From the NCBI GenBank assembly GCA_900555225.1, contig USKL01000093.1:1-6208 (forward strand): a DNA stretch of 6,208 nt, written 5' to 3'. The DNA comes from an uncultured Collinsella sp. (GTDB taxonomy: Bacteria; Actinomycetota; Coriobacteriia; Coriobacteriales; Coriobacteriaceae). Under the pieces are notes generated by a model, which was given only the letters and a program-made list of their open reading frames with translations, did no database searches and was not told the DNA's origin. This document shows positions 4,921-6,208 of this stretch, piece by piece (positions within the stretch are counted from its first letter, which is position 1; every line of letters begins with the position of its first letter). Both the position numbers and the translations under genes were made by a program.

Positions 4921-6023
4921 TAGCTGCGTTTTCGGATCAGGGCAATGTAGAAGCCCTCAAAGTCGCGGCTAGGCGGAATGGTCAGCGTGCCGGGCATACC
5001 GTTGGCGACGGACGAGACGTGGCCGGCGGCGATGGCCTCGGTGAGAGCGTTGCTCTCGATATGCGGCTCCTCGCCGGCATCCTGGGCACGGCGCGTTTCG
5101 CTTTCGCTCGGCGTGCCGTCGAGGGGGATGAGCTCGCAGTCCATGTGCTTGTCGAGGGCCTCTTGCAGGGCGTCCTCGTTTTCCTGCGGCAAGATCGAAC
5201 AAGTGGAATAGACGAGCGTGCCGCCCGGTTTGAGGGCACCCATGGCGCGGTCCAGAAGCGCGCGCTGCGAGCGTGCGCACTTGCAAAGCAGCTGCTCCGT
5301 GAGCCCGTGCAGACTTTTCTCGTTGCCGCTGATGACGGTGCCCGTGCCGGTGCAGGGAGCGTCGAGCAGGATGCGGTCAAAGCGGAAGAACTCGTCGAGC
5401 TCGCGTGCGTCGATACGCATGACGGGCACGTTTTTGGCACCCTGGCGGTGGAGGTTGGACTCAAGCTTTTCGGCGCGGGGAATGCTCATCTCACAGGCGG
5501 TGAGGTGCGCCTGTCCCTGGGTGAGGGCGGCGATCTGCGTTGTCTTGCCGCCGGGGGCTGCGCACATGTCCAGGATGTCCTCGCCTGCCTGGGCGCCCAG
5601 GACCAACGGCGGCATCATGGATGACAGGCTCTGCAGGTAGATCTTGCCGTCGCGGTAGATGTCGAGATCCCACAGATCGGAAACCTGGGCCTCGGGCAGG
5701 ATAAAGGCGTCTGGGTACCAGGCGACGGGGTTGTGGGCGATGCCGGCGGCACCGAGCGCCGCAGCGATGTCCTCGGCGGTCGCCTTGAGCGTGTTGGCGC
5801 GCAGCGTGACCGGGCGTGTGGCCGCGGCGCCGAAGCCCTCGATCATGAGCTTGGCATCGGCGGGCGCATAGGCGCCGGCGACCGTGTCGACCATAAAGCG
5901 CGGCAGGTCGGCGGCGGAGTGTTGGGCGGCAAGCTGGTCAGAAAGCTCGGTAGCAGCAAACTGCCTGAGCTTGAGCTCGCCCTTGACCTGCTTTTTCTGC
6001 TTACGACGACGCGGCTTGGACAT
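4920..6023 (-). CDS. RsmB/NOP (NSUN)-family RNA cytosine-5 methyltransferase
   Basis: A 367-residue SAM-dependent enzyme that should place a methyl group on C5 of a cytosine in rRNA or tRNA. Residues 1-20 are a basic head (MSKPRRRKQKKQVKGELKLR). Residues 40-110 include RPVTLRANTLKAT (70-82), the family's N1-domain signature. The Rossmann domain has the SAM-binding DMCAAPGGKT at 152-161, the acidic CEMS at 177-180, RIDARE at 203-208, DAPCTGTGT at 221-229 and YSTCSILPQENED at 272-284. The catalytic pair is Cys224 (release, PC motif) and Cys275 (nucleophile, TC motif); both are present. It ends with FEGFYIALIRK (355-365), the usual last strand. It lacks the NusB-like N-domain of full RsmB and has no C-terminal PUA-like extension, so it is closer to short RsmF/YebU or NSUN6-like members; the target base cannot be told. 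GGAAGGA (6031-6037, minus strand) lies 7 nt before the ATG. The upstream gene ends 40 nt away on the same strand, suggesting an operon. Confidence 0.93.
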   Translation of the reverse strand: MSKPRRRKQKKQVKGELKLRQFAATELSDQLAAQHSAADLPRFMVDTVAGAYAPADAKLMIEGFGAAATRPVTLRANTLKATAEDIAAALGAAGIAHNPVAWYPDAFILPEAQVSDLWDLDIYRDGKIYLQSLSSMMPPLVLGAQAGEDILDMCAAPGGKTTQIAALTQGQAHLTACEMSIPRAEKLESNLHRQGAKNVPVMRIDARELDEFFRFDRILLDAPCTGTGTVISGNEKSLHGLTEQLLCKCARSQRALLDRAMGALKPGGTLVYSTCSILPQENEDALQEALDKHMDCELIPLDGTPSESETRRAQDAGEEPHIESNALTEAIAAGHVSSVANGMPGTLTIPPSRDFEGFYIALIRKRS

Positions 6024-6030
6024 CCGTCTT

Positions 6031-6037
6031 TCCTTCC
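6031..6037 (-). promoter_or_regulatory. Ribosome binding site of the RNA methyltransferase gene
   Basis: The minus strand reads GGAAGGA with a 7-nt spacer before the ATG at 6023. This supports the chosen start and the basic N-terminal head. I see no promoter in the 40-nt gap to the upstream gene. Confidence 0.75.
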
Positions 6038-6063
6038 CATTCCATTACATGTCGAGTGTTGTT

Positions 6064-6208
6064 TTAGTACTGGCTCTCGTGCTTGCTGAAGAAGTCGAAG
6101 CGCGGGGGCAGCGGCTTCACGCGGTGCTCGCCGGGCTTCTCGCCCAGGCTTTCCACGAACTCGTCCGTGGAGGCAAATATGTTGTCCCAGCTAAAGAAGG
6201 CGACGGGG
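6064..6208 (-). CDS. C-terminal 47 residues of an unrecognised protein (cut by window edge)
   Basis: An open minus-strand frame enters from the right edge and ends at TAA 6064-6066. The visible tail starts PVAFFSWDNIFASTDEF, continues through a charged Gly/Pro stretch with PLPPRF, and ends FSKHESQY. It is rich in aromatic and charged residues, has no membrane segment, and shows codon use in line with its neighbours, so it looks like a real protein end. I do not recognise the family. It lies 40 nt upstream of the methyltransferase gene on the same strand with no visible terminator between, so the two are probably co-transcribed. Confidence 0.6.
   Translation of the reverse strand, partial: PVAFFSWDNIFASTDEFVESLGEKPGEHRVKPLPPRFDFFSKHESQY

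Noticed and set aside
4908..5624. 238-residue plus-strand open frame antisense to the RNA methyltransferase
   Set aside because: The methyltransferase motifs fix the true strand and frame; the antisense frame has no start signal.

Overview
The window is a 6.2 kb stretch of G+C-rich bacterial chromosome with ordinary, tightly packed genes on both strands. The gene set and protein style suggest an anaerobic, gut-type Actinobacterium of the class Coriobacteriia (Collinsella or Olsenella-like). It includes a class III fructose-1,6-bisphosphatase, a DegV-type fatty-acid-binding protein, a TIM-barrel protein of a family I associate with Firmicutes and Coriobacteria, and an NSUN-type RNA methyltransferase. 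That placement is inference from protein resemblance and base composition; no marker gene is present. I see no mobile element, CRISPR array, tRNA, rRNA or phage gene.

Layout. At the left edge, on the minus strand, is the N-terminal part of a GtrA-family membrane protein. Upstream of it, also on the minus strand, is the complete fbp gene for class III fructose-1,6-bisphosphatase, with a strong inverted repeat just 5' of its start. A divergent intergenic region of about 320 bp follows, then degV on the plus strand. The degV gene converges on a minus-strand TIM-barrel gene, and a 12-bp-stem hairpin that looks like a shared terminator lies between them. Divergent from the TIM-barrel gene is a short plus-strand gene for a 56-residue single-pass membrane protein. 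It converges on the RsmB/NSUN-type methyltransferase gene, again with an inverted repeat between the two. At the right edge, upstream of the methyltransferase and probably co-transcribed with it, is the C-terminal end of a protein I do not recognise.

Functionally this is mixed housekeeping: gluconeogenesis (Fbp), exogenous fatty-acid use (DegV/FakB type), RNA cytosine methylation, lipid-linked sugar or envelope work (GtrA), and two uncharacterised proteins. The genes do not form one pathway. I found no strong case for a new multi-gene system. The points most worth a second look are the small membrane protein gene, the extended TIM-barrel protein with a possible leaderless promoter, and the palindrome in front of fbp.
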